64,000 nucleotides of DNA from Bullera alba (GCA_001600095.1 BCIX01000004.1:810586-874585); one strand, 5' to 3'. Shown: positions 1-11,639, counted from the first letter of the stretch. Notes: a model not told the origin generated them from the sequence alone. Numbers and translations: made by a program.

Positions 1-1724
1 GAACGGCAGTACTAAGCCTAATGGCCTACAAACTCGATCGCCCTCGACGAGCAGAGGCGATTCCAATGCGCCTTCAAGGACAAATTCCCCTTCAACGGCC
101 GATGGAGCGGGACCAACGATTGGCGCAGAAAATATCGTTCCAGGTAGGGACGATCAAGAGGCTAAGGAAATTCTCAGGAAGAGGGAGATTGAGAGGGAAT
201 TGGAGAATGAGCGACCGTGCATGTTCAAGAGTCTCTCCCCGGTGAGTAGCTGCTAGGAGTGTCGTCCAGTGGAAGCTACATCTGACATTACTAGGCCTGG
301 AGCAGTGCCAATCTCGAACGACTGGCGGAGAAAATTCGAAGTCCATTGGTCTTGTGAGTGACCGAGGCGGCTACATGGGTATCACTGATCTCGTCTGGTA
401 GCGCTCACGTTCGAGCGTCGACACTGCCTGGTGCCCGTGAGTCGCGGAGCCTAATGCTACTTCTTGCGTTTTCTGCTGACCAGACTCCCAGCGAGCGAGG
501 ATAATTGCCATCCGTGGAGCTTTGGCAAATTGATGGTGAGCTTTGCCGTCTGTTCGGACTTGTAAGCTGACGTTCGTTAGTGGATGCACAACGGCGAGGC
601 GAGTGTCACCCTCAGGGCATCTGGCTCATATCTCGCTGATCCATGAATTTAGTTATGCGGGTTCACGAAGATCAAGCGAAAGTTGCAAGCGTCACTACCT
701 GAAGAGCTATTCTTATATCCATCTGGCTACACCGGTGAGCAAATACCTCACCCTTCCTCTTCACCCTGGCTGGTGAGCCACGCTGACCCGTGTCTAGACT
801 CGGAGTGGGCTTTCATGGTGTTCCTGTCGAAGGTAAGTTGCTATCTGGCTTCCCCATACAACAATTACCTGACATTATTACTATTTAAGCTCAAAGACCC
901 CCACGCGCGGTCTTTCACCCATCTCGAGCTGAGGAACGCTATGATGGAAACGCTCAAGTACATCAACGAGCTATTGAAAGAAGCGGATGTGGTGAGTTGT
1001 TTTGCTCTCTTGCGACCTCGAGTATCAGCTCACGACATCTTGCAGACTGAACCTAGTTTGCTCAACTACGTGGTGACCGATGGCGAGACTGTCATCGCGA
1101 CGAGGTGAGTCCTACCTTGATTGCTTTCAGTAAATCACCTCCGTATATCTCCCTCCTTGCCCTGCACGTGCAAAGCTTGTGTAGGGAATGCTACAGCTGA
1201 CCACGGTCACAGGTACATCTCGTCCAAGACGTCGGAAGCTTCTTCCCTGTTCTTCTCCTCGGGCACCTCGTTTGACGAATACCAAGAAGGAGGCCATTAC
1301 CGAATGACCAAAGCCGACAAGCGGGAGAACATCATCATGATTGCTAGTGAACCCCTGACGTTTGAGCGAAGCGACTGGATGGAAGTCAAGACCAACACCA
1401 TGATTGTTATTACGCCCAAGGTAAGTCCCTCGACTCTGACAACGACCTAAGTATCCACCTCGCCAACCATGGCAAGAAGAACTACTCATTCTCGAGGGGA
1501 GAAATTGCTGACAGGGTATTAGATGAATGTGCTTCAGATACCGATCATAGACGAGTATTGGGTGCCTCCGAAAGACCCCGCGGCGTCGGCTCGATCTAGG
1601 GATTTCGCAATCTCCCTCGGCTTTGGTGAGTCCCGAGTCGAGGCGCATTGTGAGATGTGTGCGCGTGCTGACTGTATCCCCAGGCCATGGCTTTGCCGCC
1701 AGTGAACAAGAAGCCAACGCGTAG
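1..1724 (+). CDS. DUG3: Glutamine amidotransferase DUG3 (5' truncated by window edge)
   Basis: Class II (Ntn-type) glutamine amidotransferase domain protein. In yeast it pairs with Dug2 to cleave glutathione in the cytosol. The N-terminal catalytic Cys lies outside the window. Visible conserved blocks are RPCMFKSLSP, FAHVRAST, NCHPWSFGKLMWMHNGE, EWAFMVFLS, SLLNYVVTDGETVIATRY, SSKTSEASSLFFSSGT, KADKRENIIMIASEPLTF and TNTMIVITPKMNVL. They are split by many short introns, and the stop is TAG at 1722-1724. The first about 120 nt encode a Ser/Thr/Pro/Asn-rich insertion before the conserved RPCMF block, which looks lineage-specific. One intron (599-652) appears to use a GC donor; spliced this way the frame runs from HNGE into the KIKRKLQASLPEEL block. 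Family assignment is confident; exact exon limits are by eye. Confidence 0.9.
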
Positions 1725-1923
1725 TCAAGCTCAAGGCCCAGTCTGAGTCGGCCAGTATCGGTAGATTCTTCTAGAACCAGTATATCATATTAGTCCAGTA
1801 ACACAATCGAGAAAGTCCAGTTTAGTTAGCACCACACCACTGTATCATACTCCTGCATGAATCAAGGTCCATACAATACAACTATTCGAGACCACTACCA
1901 CAAAAGGGTCTACTGAGATTCTG

Positions 1924-3466
1924 CTACCTAGACCGCAGGGCGGCCAGCACATCAGCCACAAAGCCGGGCACGTCACCGCTCTGAGAGGCCAAATTGAATG
2001 CCTCGGTGATATCCAATTTATCCCCAGCGCCATTCAGCTATTGCACCAAGCTGATCAGCGAGTATCACAGCAGTAGGGAGGGACTCACCCTTGCGTCGAT
2101 CATTCTCTTGGTGAGTGGGTCGAAAACGAGAGTCAGAGCTACATGGCAATTCGACGTCTCCGGGGCGAGATCGTATTCGAGTTTCAGCTCGTGATCGCTT
2201 ATTGCCTCCACGCTCCTGATCCCCATGAGAGTCTTGTAGAACGAGATCGATGAGGATAGCCTACGCGTCGTCGTGAGCTCCCAGCTCACGCGCAGAGGGT
2301 TCAGACTTACCATCGACACATTTCGTCGACCTTGGTGTCCCCAGCTTCACGGCCCTGCTGGACTTCCTTCGCCCGAGCCTCTTCCCTCTCCCGCTCCCGA
2401 GCGAGCCGCTGGACCTACATCGAGATGTTAATTCAATGGAATTCCCCGAGAACCCCGTCACAGGGCGGGACGCACCTCTTTGGCCGTTTTAGACAACTCT
2501 GCTCGGGCAGTCTCGGTCTGCTTTTCCGCGGCTTCGGCGTCGTCCGTGAGTTGCTGCATTTGGACGAGCTGGTCATCGAGAATCGTATTGGCTTGCGTCG
2601 TGGTGACTCGCTAGGGTTCGTGTAGTCAGTAAGGGCTCCGACAGTAGATTCTGGAGACGACTCACCTCTTCTGGCGGGTGAGTCGCCTTCATCCGAGCTA
2701 GCTCGAGCTCCAGATCCCGGATCTTCTTCTGTAGAGCTACCGCCTCGCCAACTTGATTGGTCACTTGTGCGTATCCTGAGATTGTCTAATCAGCTTATTG
2801 TCCAGAATCATCAGACGTAGTATAGCTCACTCGCTGAATTACTCTTGGCGAGGTCGAAGGCCGCTCGACGCATCTCAAAAATGTCCCCCTCGCACGCTTG
2901 TACCTCCTTCTCCTGTAGCGCATTCTCCCTTTCTACGCTCTCGTCAGTATGATCTACTTGGGGAGATGAGGTGGGCTTACCTAGAGCCTCGGTTTCGGAC
3001 TGGACTAGAGTTTTTGGGTCTTCTGTAGCGATGAAAGCTAGGAAATTCCGTTTCGTCTCCTGCTCCATGTACAGGGTTCGCAGCTTCTGGAAGTACTCCT
3101 ACATCCAACAGTCAGCCATCTCCTGCTAAAGCAGACCCTGCTATCGAGGTCCAAGCGGAAGGCAGCAGGGTTGGTGAGAGCGGGGTTCGTACCCACCAGC
3201 TGGGCCTCCGCCTCGTCTGTCACGATGAGCGGATTATCCGGGTCCTGCATCATCGCAGCGTGGTCTTTATCCGCCACATGCTTCAAAACGCGCTGTTGGA
3301 ACTGATCTTGATGTTGCACTATATGATATGGTCGGGACGAGGAGGCGACAAGGCTATAACGCAATGATTAGCTATTCTGCAAACCTCTCGAAAACATCAT
3401 AGCTGATGCTCACTTGTCAACGCTCTGGTGGAGATGAGCTCCTGTGTTGGATACCGCCGCTGCCAT
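1924..3466 (-). CDS. Sos7-like coiled-coil kinetochore protein
   Basis: Multi-exon gene on the minus strand from ATG 3466 to TAG 1924. Exons join in frame: MAAAVSNTGAHLHQSVD, then VASSSRPYHIVQHQDQFQQ, then EYFQKLRTLYMEQETKRNFL, then long charged helices (EAVALQKKIRDLELELARMK and others). The C-terminal globular block is SSSISFYKTLMGIRSVEAI, LKLEYDLAPE and LVFDPLTKRMIDA, ending VPGFVADVLAALRSR. The block KLRTLYMEQETKRNFLAFI followed by a coiled coil matches my memory of Sos7, the fission-yeast kinetochore protein that partners Spc105/KNL1. The layout (short head, coiled coil, small C-terminal domain) fits. It is convergent with DUG3, about 200 nt apart. Alternative: another coiled-coil kinetochore subunit such as an Spc24/Spc25 type. 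Confidence 0.6.
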
Positions 3467-3928
3467 TGCGTCAACGAGTCGTGGGCGGTTGTGCAAGAGT
3501 ATCGGAGGAAGAGAGGGTGAGGTGCGATGTCAAGATGACGGTCCCGTGGATTTGTTTACAAAAACAGCCTCGCTCGCGCCAGGGTGGGTGGCGAATATCG
3601 CGATAACGTTACGCGACTGATTTCATGCCACGTGGTCCTTGCGCCGACGATTGGGTGGTCAGCATTGAACACAAATTGAACAGGTTAGCGTTGAGTAGCG
3701 TTGAGTAGAACTAGAGATAATTCAACCCTGGCTACCCTGCACTCATACTGCCTGTATACATAGGCTCTGCGCCTCGGCCTGACTGGATCCTGCTCGACAC
3801 CATGCGGTGCTGTCTGATGCTGTCCATCGATATCGCCGTTCGCCATCTCTATATCCACATCCCGGACTGACCACCGCTTACCATCTCTTACCATCGACCA
3901 CTCCTTACGTCGTAAGTTTCAGATCGAC
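3467..3928. other. Intergenic promoter region between SOS7-like and kinesin genes
   Basis: Shared divergent upstream region of the Sos7-like gene (minus) and the kinesin gene (plus). Open frames here are short and look non-coding. No clear TATA box was seen. Confidence 0.4.
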
Positions 3929-6635
3929 ATGTCAAGTCGGAATATACAAGTGCATGTCCGTGTTCGGCCGGTGTTACACACAGATCCACCTTCCAGTCCC
4001 AACGCATTGACAGTACAAGGCAACACTATCAAAGCTATTGGATCCGATGGGAGCTCGGTGTGGACGTACCAGTGAGTCAGAGTGACTCCATTCCCACTCA
4101 CGTCTATCGCGGATGAGGCCCGTTAAGCTGATATTGAATGCAATGTGGACCGGTGCTATGATCAGAGTGCAACCCAAGAAGACGTGCTCGAGCAGATCAA
4201 GCCATTGTGCGTACCATCCTTGAAAATGACTAGATCCATGCTAATGGGCGCAGAGTCTCACAGGTCTTCGAGGGCAAGGTGAGTGTATAGACCGCTGTAC
4301 GATGACAATGTGACTGAACGCCCCACGCCAGAACTCCACCATCTTCGCGTATGGCGTCACGAGCTCCGGCAAGACTACTGTAGGTCATCCACCCCACTTG
4401 ATGGTTGACTGACGTTGGGAGCTAGACAATGCAAGGATCACTCGCCAATCCCGGCATTATCCCACGAGCTGTCAAGGTGAGCTGCCACAGCCGCTCCGTC
4501 GAGCCAACCCAGCTAACTCGTAATGCAGACGATCTTCGCACAGAGGGAACTCGACACAAAGATCAAGATGCAAGTATCGTTCTCCTACGTGGTAAGTCGG
4601 GCTGACCTGACAGCTGGGACTTGAGCTCATGATGTGCGGACTCGGAGATCCTCTGCGACGAGGTATATGATCTACTAGGCGATCGAGGCACAGTGAGTTC
4701 ACCTGCCCCCTCCTTCTCCGTACTCTCCATTCTGGCCTAGGGGCTGGCTGACATTCTGCAGTCCCGGAGGCTGGACCTCCGAACGGATTCCACGGGAGAA
4801 GTGATAGTCGCAGATCTTACCCGCAGGCCCATCACCTCGCTGGACGAATTCAACTTGCTGTACAAGTACGCCTCTATTCACACTACAGATCCTCACATTT
4901 GATGAAGTGCTGACGAGGGTAGGCACGCGAACCTAGGCAGGAAGACCGCTACCACTCGATTCAACCAGAACTCATCTCGATCCCACGCTCTACTCACCCT
5001 CCATGTTCAGACTACGTCATATGGTCGGGGTGCTACATCTAGACAGGGGAAGATCTGCGTGAGCTGAATCACTCCTCGAACTGTCGGAGTACTAGCTCAC
5101 AATTGCACCTATCCAGTTGATCGATCTGGCGGGCTCGGAGAATGTCAAATTGGCGGGAAATACGGGTGAAAGGGCAAGAGAGGTGCGTCGACTCTCTCAG
5201 GAGTGTATGATAGTCTGCTGACGGAAATAGAGCGGAGGGATCAACAAGTCTTTGGCGACTCTGAAGAACGTCATTGAAGCGATCAATACCAAAGCCCCAC
5301 GGGTGCCATATCGAGACTCCAAATTGACCCGCCTACTACAATGTGGGTCCGCTCCAGCAAGACATCAAGGAAGACAAAGCTGATGATCCCTTAGCTACGC
5401 TCAATGGTCAAGCGTCGGGACTACTATTATGCTGTCTTGCTCCAGGGGAGAACTTTGCTCGGGACACTATCAATACTCTCAAGTGAGCTTGCTGAATCCA
5501 CAAAGAGTGACTGTTGAGCTGATTGGCGTGATGTAGCTTCGCGACAAAGACAAGAGAGGTCGAGCACGGATTTGACATCTACGCCCAAGGTGAGCTGAGA
5601 CACGGATGATATATGAAACTCCAGAGCGCTGATGTTGAACAGAGGGCACCGCTCCCGGGGCGAGGTCGAGGCTGTCTGTGGCGTCGAATGCGACTGGTAT
5701 CCTGGCACCGAAGACCAATGTGGTCGCTCAGGAGACGGCGAAGAACCCTGAGGATAAGACCAAGCCCAAATTGCTCGGTCGTCCATCTCGAGGTCGACCC
5801 ACACTTTCCGGTATCGACCGCAATATACTGGTCACGGCCCCACCAAGTGTTGTCCATTTGAACTCGAACTCAAATGAGGCGGGAACCGTAGAACATGTCA
5901 GAGCTGCTGCTGGATCTCCCTTGGTCACGGAGGCACTTCATATGGTCAGATCCGGCCATTCGTTCGGGTCAGGTGAAGGAACTGATGCGGGTAACAGGTT
6001 CCCAGGGAGATCACCTTGGATGACACAGCCGATCTGCCGGTCTTCGACATGCTACCGCAAGAGGAACCAGGTCTCATTTTGCCAAATGTGCCGGAACCAG
6101 CGACATCGACTGTTCCGGCTGAAGTCGTCGACCTAGAGTTGACATTCCAAGAACGTGATAGGAAAGCGAGAGATCTCATGACCAGAGCTCGAGCGCATCA
6201 GCAGGGGTCAGTCTACCCTCTTTTGCCTTGGTACAGTGATCAAGTCGCACTGACTCTCGTCTCCTTGTTAGAGGTCACTAGGGCCAGGCTTTAGAGCTCT
6301 ACCAACAGGCCCGGGAGTTCATCCCCGACAACCAGAAACTTCATCATCGGTGAGTCCTCATGGCATCTGTTTGAAGAGGGCAATCGAAATCTGATACTCT
6401 CTATAGCATAACCTGTGTTCAGCTGGCGATCGAGGGGGTAGCCCCGCCTCCCCAACTGTCTGGATTATCGGGCTCATTGCCTAGCTCGGAAATTGCACCT
6501 GGCAGGATCAAGCGATTTCGGGGTGATGGGATCACAAGGAGAACCTGTGTCGGTGCTGAGGGGGAGGGAGAGGCAGACGAGGCGCGGGATGGTCGAGAGA
6601 AGAAGGCTCGCAGGGTGATGCACGACTTGGAGTGA
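3929..6635 (+). CDS. Kinesin motor protein, possibly kinesin-10 (Kid-like)
   Basis: N-terminal kinesin motor starting at ATG 3929 ([16 protein letters not shown]). Motor motifs are present: P-loop [16 protein letters not shown], switch [12 protein letters not shown], switch [10 protein letters not shown], then [17 protein letters not shown] and [13 protein letters not shown]. The neck follows at [14 protein letters not shown]. The C-terminal half is low complexity ([10 protein letters not shown] and acidic stretches) and ends with a TPR-like helix, [16 protein letters not shown], then a basic tail to TGA 6633-6635. The P-loop variant and the short tail without a long coiled coil suggest a chromokinesin of the Kid/KIF22 type, but this is inference. 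At least ten small introns are present. Two splice acceptors look abnormal: after VWTYH the intron must end in AA at 4142-4143, and near 4656 an AG acceptor would drop the Glu of the usual Y-x-E-I motif. Confidence 0.8.
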
Positions 6636-6802
6636 GGGCTTGTATCTCTTGGGTTACCGGATCAGACGGCGTTACGAATCTTTGTATTATCCACCATAAT
6701 GGGACTGTCAGGATCGGTCAGGATTTCAAGTGATGGATATGTTCTCTTTTATGGTCTGTTGTATATCGCAAGGTGGCTTAACAATTTACTGTGTAGCCGA
6801 TT

Positions 6803-8503
6803 TTACAGCACGTCCTCCTGTTTCACTCTCTTGCCTCCCCGCTCTCCACCTTCCTCCTCACTACCATCATCCGCAAACGCAACTCCGTGACTCCTCGAGC
6901 TTACCGCATCAGCTATCCGGTAGTATGGATCAGACCTCGGAACGGGTCGGGTCAGGACACCCGACGAGAAGGTGAAGACTCGGGGGTCTTCAGGCCTGCG
7001 AACTGTATCGTCGACATAGGGGACCGAGTACCGGAACGTGAAGTCGGAAGAGGGCGGTATCACATCGTAAACGGTCGAGGCAGTGCCGAGCTCTTGCTTG
7101 AACCCGTGCTCGCTCTTGACGAACCCAGTGGCTTCGCTTTGAGTTGTATGCCCGCCGATGGTGGTTGGATGCGTGGGGAAACCCTGCCAGTGATCATCGC
7201 CGTCATATGGTCGGACTCGAGTCTGCGGGTTTGGCAGTTGACGACTTTCGATGTGACTCAGGTTGGTCCTTCCGCCTGAGGGGACGAGCTGCCCACTGAG
7301 AAAAGTACCATCCCCTTGGCCGGGTGTGTGGAAGTCGAGATCAAAGCCAGGTATGTGATAGTCGGGAAATCCTCCAATGCCAGAGTAGTCAGTTTCCACT
7401 ATGTCGTTCGGATCTTGCCTGGTAGGTTGGGGCCCGGAACCGGTAAAGCCAGTGTCGAACTCCGAGCCTCGTGGTTGGGGTTCACTCCACGTCGGTTGAG
7501 CGAGTCCACCTTCCTGCTTCAAGAAGGAGCTCGGGAGAAGGAGAAGTTGAGTATTCAGTGGTAGACTTGCTGCATCGCCTGCATGCTGGTGAAGCTGCAT
7601 AGTACCATCGTGTCCAAGCTCGTGCTCGCTCTTGATGTATCCGGTGCCTTGGCGACCAGACATGTCGTGCACAGTGGCGTTGGTCGGGAACGGCGTGAGC
7701 TTCTGCCAGTGCGGGTCACCCCCATATGCTTGTAAATGGGTCTGTGGGTCTGTCAGCTGATAGCCTTCATCATGACTGAAGTGGGCCCGGCCAGCTGAGG
7801 GGACGGGTTGCTGCGTGATGTTCGTATCATACTCCTGACGAGGCAAATTGTAGTTGACGTCGTAGCCTTCTGCGTCAAAGTAGCCATCTCCTGCTGTGTT
7901 GTTGGTGTCCCAGCCGGCAGGTCCTTGACCAGGAATGGGATACCCAGTGTCGTAACCTGGAAATCCCTGCGGTGAGTGGTCAGACCAGAGTGGTTGAGCG
8001 AGTCCACCTTCGTGCTCCTGCGAGAAGTCGGGGAGAAGGGGAGGTCCAATACTTGCCCCGTCACCAGTGAACGGCTGAAGCTGCGGTAACTCTTCAGTGT
8101 CAAATGCCCCTTCCTTTACGTCGGAGACAGAGAGGCCTTGCATAGCCAGCATGAGTTGGCCAGAAGCGTGCAAAGCCCGTGAAGCCTGCTTTGCTTTTCG
8201 CTCCGATTCGGTATCGCCCTCCGCTGGATCGTCCAGCTCCTGCTTATGCAAGGCTAGCTCAGTGGCCATGGTCTTCACACATCCCTTGGAGGCCCCGCGT
8301 TGGTGGACTTTATGGGCCATGAGGCGAAACGAGCCGGCGAATAGCTCATCCTTGGATGCCTGTGGCGTGGACAGTGTCAAAGTGTCGTTACTGCCTCCCG
8401 TGTCTGGAGGCTCTGTGTCACCAGCGTCAGTACAGTCCTCCGTCAAGCCGTCCAGCTTGAGGCCATTTGCCCATGGCGTCTCCGGCTCCGTAGTGTCGTT
8501 CAT
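6803..8503 (-). CDS. Hypothetical protein with internal duplication and SUMO-type motifs
   Basis: Single-exon frame of 566 codons starting MNDTTEPETPWANGLKLDG. Not recognised as a known family. Residues 1-135 are acidic with a helical Ala/Lys stretch (ESERKAKQASRALHASGQLM). The central part is two diverged tandem copies of about 140-150 residues. Each starts EGGLAQPxWSxxxPxG and contains an LVPSGGR/PVPSAGR block, an HxxHxQ-type segment (DPHWQKLTPFPTN versus DDHWQGFPTHPTT), and ends GYIKSEH or GFVKSEH. Four or five psi-K-x-E motifs (IKSE, VKSE, LKQE, FKQE, and VKQE at the very C-terminus) match the SUMO attachment consensus. The protein is rich in Gly, Pro, Asp, Tyr and Gln and is probably disordered. 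It lies tail-to-tail with the kinesin gene. A nuclear or transcription-related role is only a guess. Confidence 0.7.
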   Translation of the reverse strand: MNDTTEPETPWANGLKLDGLTEDCTDAGDTEPPDTGGSNDTLTLSTPQASKDELFAGSFRLMAHKVHQRGASKGCVKTMATELALHKQELDDPAEGDTESERKAKQASRALHASGQLMLAMQGLSVSDVKEGAFDTEELPQLQPFTGDGASIGPPLLPDFSQEHEGGLAQPLWSDHSPQGFPGYDTGYPIPGQGPAGWDTNNTAGDGYFDAEGYDVNYNLPRQEYDTNITQQPVPSAGRAHFSHDEGYQLTDPQTHLQAYGGDPHWQKLTPFPTNATVHDMSGRQGTGYIKSEHELGHDGTMQLHQHAGDAASLPLNTQLLLLPSSFLKQEGGLAQPTWSEPQPRGSEFDTGFTGSGPQPTRQDPNDIVETDYSGIGGFPDYHIPGFDLDFHTPGQGDGTFLSGQLVPSGGRTNLSHIESRQLPNPQTRVRPYDGDDHWQGFPTHPTTIGGHTTQSEATGFVKSEHGFKQELGTASTVYDVIPPSSDFTFRYSVPYVDDTVRRPEDPRVFTFSSGVLTRPVPRSDPYYRIADAVSSRSHGVAFADDGSEEEGGERGGKRVKQEDVL

Positions 8504-8849
8504 TAGTCAATGCTGCTTCAACGGTCTGTCGTGGATGATCGGGTTTGCTGTTACGTGTGTATGATGTCGATCAGCTACTGTTTCTGAGGTTCCACAACGA
8601 GTCGTACTGAGCCAGTCGAGAGTTATAGGGAAACAACACCGACTGCAGGACTGGATGCAGATAAAACCTGGTTGGTCTGCATTGAACTCCGCTTCGTCAT
8701 GGCTGACCATGATATCCTTTGATCTCGCCACATTTGACTGAGAGCGACGTCCGCCCATGCGTAGCGCCGAGCGGAGTGCTGATGCGTGCTATGTCATCAT
8801 CTGTCGGGCGGGAGACCGCTAAATGACGATGATCGATGAAGACTCCGCT
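8504..8849. other. Intergenic region, no gene seen
   Basis: Holds the upstream region of the repeat protein and the 3' flank of the deacylase gene, both on the minus strand. A short minus-strand open frame (8507-8758) has no protein-like character. Confidence 0.4.
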
Positions 8850-9950
8850 TCAGATCGGTTTGGATTCCTGGCTGTCCTCCAAGGCGATACCGCTGACCCT
8901 TTCCACGACGTCCCCGACGTCATTCGACTTTTGATCCGGGGCCGGTGTCGATGTTTGCGACTGAAGCTTCGCCTTTGATTCTGCCCATTCCCGATCCTTG
9001 GCCTCCTTCTTCAATCTGTTCGCCTCTGCCCGTCGGTCCATCTCGAGCCGCTTGGCTTCTTTGGCTTTATTGAACTCTTCGGTCTTCTTCTTAAAGATCT
9101 CTGCTTCAGGCGTTGATGTACCAGAGCTCGCTTTCGTTGTTTTCGAATCGAGCAGAATGGTAGTAGGGCCCTATGAGGTTGGAATCAATGACAGGTAAGG
9201 CTTTGTTAGTGTAGGCTCACGTCATTGGTGAGTGATACAGCCATCATAGCTCCAAAACGACCCTCTGAGAATGGCTCAGTAAGGTAAGTTCCCTATAGTC
9301 GGTATAAAGGGCCTCGCTTGGACCCACCTTGGATCTTGTCCGTGTCGTAGGCAGCTCGGATCTCCTCCATGAAAGCAGTGTACATCTCCTTCCCTGGCAG
9401 AGTGGACTTCGATGTTAGACTCGCTAGACCAGTTCACTCACCATAGCATTTCGGAAGTCTGACGTATCGATTCAGTTGACGGCTCCGTCGAATCAGATGT
9501 CAGCCGTACTCACCCGGCTTGGTCCCCTTGAATGTAGCAAACAGTGTGAATTGGGACACTGCACGGTTTCAGTCCCCTTCTCCAACCAGAGTGTCTCGCG
9601 CAGATTGACAACGTACCGCAAAGCACCTCGCCCTGGATATCCATGACACTTCTTTGCCAGAGCGCACCCTCCTCGTCGTCGAACAATTTCATATTCAAGA
9701 TCTTCTTGATCGTGCTCGTGGACTCGGCGGGAGTGTCATCTACCAGACGCTTTATCAGTCATCTATCCACGAGGAACATGCTTGGAGCAGAATCACCTTT
9801 GTCCACCCCAATCAAAACCATCAGACCTTTGCCAATCGAGGAGATGGTCTGTCCGTCCACTTAAACACGTCTCAGTACCAGTACGATCTGCGGTCTGTCG
9901 TGCTCACCGGCGACAGAGGCGTTGAAAACTCTCTGAATGACGGCTTTCAT
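8850..9950 (-). CDS. DTD1: D-aminoacyl-tRNA deacylase with charged C-terminal extension
   Basis: Removes D-amino acids (and mischarged glycine) from tRNAs in the cytosol. The multi-exon frame starts MKAVIQRVFNASVAVDGQTI at ATG 9950, typical of the family. It continues ISSIGKGLMVLIGVDKDDTP, ILNMKLFDDEEGALWQRSVMDIQGEVLC, and the substrate-pocket motif SQFTLFATFKGTKPDFRNA. The second diagnostic motif is NDGPTTILL, corresponding to the cross-subunit Gly-Pro loop (usually NxGPVT). The catalytic core is about 150 residues. It is followed by a highly charged Lys/Glu/Ala-rich extension of roughly 80-90 residues (EIFKKKTEEFNKAKEAKRLE onward) predicted to form a long helix, ending at TGA 8850-8852. The extension is not part of the bacterial enzyme. 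Family confidence is high. Confidence 0.93.
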
Positions 9951-10211
9951 GCTGGGCTCAGTAGATCCGTCGAGTGGAATTGACTGAGGCACTGACCAAC
10001 ACTGAAACAACAACTTCAGACGGTTGACATCAAGTTGACATGAAGGCCGAAAAGTCGGATCTTCGGAGCCGCCGGCAATTGCGATCGGAGATCAGGTTGC
10101 CTTAGAGATCGCACTCTCCTCCCCCTCAAAGACTCTGGTACGTCCAAAAGAAATGCATGATGCCGTTCACAGACGTATATAGTACATGCTCGCTGCTCAT
10201 ACATGACCTCC

Positions 10212-11223
10212 TTAGTCGACATCGCTGGATATGCCGTCGTCGGCGATCGAAGTGGCCTGATCGGCAGCCGCGTCCTCTGCTTCCCTGTCCTTTCTCAACT
10301 TCTTCTTGTTCTGTACCCTGACATTCTTTCTCTCTTTGCCCGCAGCACGATCTTCCAGAGCCCTCTCCATACGTCTCTGCAGGAAGTCCCCAGCATCGGA
10401 CACTGTCTGAATACCGTCCCGCCTGTCCTTCTTCGCTTCATCTTCCTCCGCTTGAGCGCGTTCCGCATTTCGCAACCTCGCCGCAAAGTCGGATACCCGC
10501 ATTCGCTCGCTGACTGGCAGCGGGTAGTGCTGCGCCGTCTCGTCGAATACAGGCTCGGTCTCTTCCTGAACGCCGGCTTCCAGGTCATCGGAAGATGATC
10601 CTAGAACGGCTTCTCGGTATAACCGCTCTTTCTCCTTTGCGTCGTCTATACCACCATACCAATTTGACTGGACCTTGGGTATCGGGGTGTTCGAAGGTAA
10701 TTCACCTGCGCAAATAACAAGGATAAGCTTCTGCCCAACACGGCGCAGTCAACACGGCCGGAGGCTACTCACCCAGCATGACCATCTGCTTCTTCATGTT
10801 GACTTCTTGCTGCTCCCTCGTGAACGCTACCCCACCATAATACACAGCGGCGAGGATCGTGAATGCTTGAGAGCTAGTGTAGCGGTGTGTCAGCTCTTAT
10901 TCCTCCTCGATTAGGTGCGCGAAAGTAGACACTCACCCTACACGCCACCTAAGCCAGTACTGGAACCTCCGCGAGTTTCCCAGCTTCATTGTGTAAGTCG
11001 CCATGACTAACGAGTAGACAGTAGCAACGAGTCCTGGGTCACGAATGTCAGCGAATCTTATCTGGTCGATGTTCAAGCTCTGACTGTACCCACCAACTCC
11101 GACTAGAGGGGCAAATTTGAACTTCTGCCATAACAGCCCCTTGAATGTCACCGGCTTGAAATCCTCTGGGAGCCAATCCTCCTCATACTCTACACGGCGA
11201 GCTGCGCCTGGCGGACTTGACAT
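10212..11223 (-). CDS. RCF1: Respiratory supercomplex factor 1 (HIG1 domain)
   Basis: Mitochondrial inner-membrane protein that helps assemble and stabilise the III-IV supercomplex. It starts MSSPPGAARRVEYEEDW at ATG 11223. After removing an intron between PLVGVG and LVATVYSL, the HIG1 domain reads FKFAPLVGVGLVATVYSL ... SRRFQYWLRWRVGSQAFTI. The segment QYWLRWRVGSQ fits exactly the Q-x3-R-x-R-x3-Q motif of type 1 HIG1 proteins. Two membrane helices are visible (LVATVYSLVMATY and FTILAAVYYGGVAF). A long hydrophilic C-terminal region of about 170 residues follows, with acidic and then strongly basic helices (AERAQAEEDEAKKDRRDG, RMERALEDRAAGKERKNVR), ending at TAA 10212. This tail is longer than the one in budding yeast Rcf1. 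Confidence 0.88.
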
Positions 11224-11639
11224 GATAGCAATCGTCTGAAGTTGATGATCAACGTCGGAGTCTGACTTGCTCCTCTGCTGACGGTTGCGATCCGCTCACT
11301 ACCAGTGACACAGCTGACAAGATGAGCCAAAGATGAGCCAAACTCCGAGAGTCCGCGCGGCCGATCGTGAGTGACTTGAAGTGGAGGCCGTTAAGTCAGA
11401 TCTCAGGCTCACGTCAGCCACGTGGCGGCTGGCGGCGAGCCTGGCAATCGCAAGCCTATTCTCAGTCGCACTCGCGTCTAATCGTCTTCGATGATGCTGC
11501 ATGCCCTTGAACTCATACACTGACCTACTCTACTCGTCAACATCTGCACGCATCAAGGAATCGGCTAGCGCGTCGTGATAGAAAGACTCTTTCAAAGCAT
11601 CATCGATACCCGCACTCGGCAATACCCGTTCGGTGCACA
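11224..11639. other. Divergent promoter region RCF1 / RPN12
   Basis: Shared upstream region between RCF1 (minus) and RPN12 (plus). Short frames here do not look coding. No TATA box was noticed. Confidence 0.4.
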
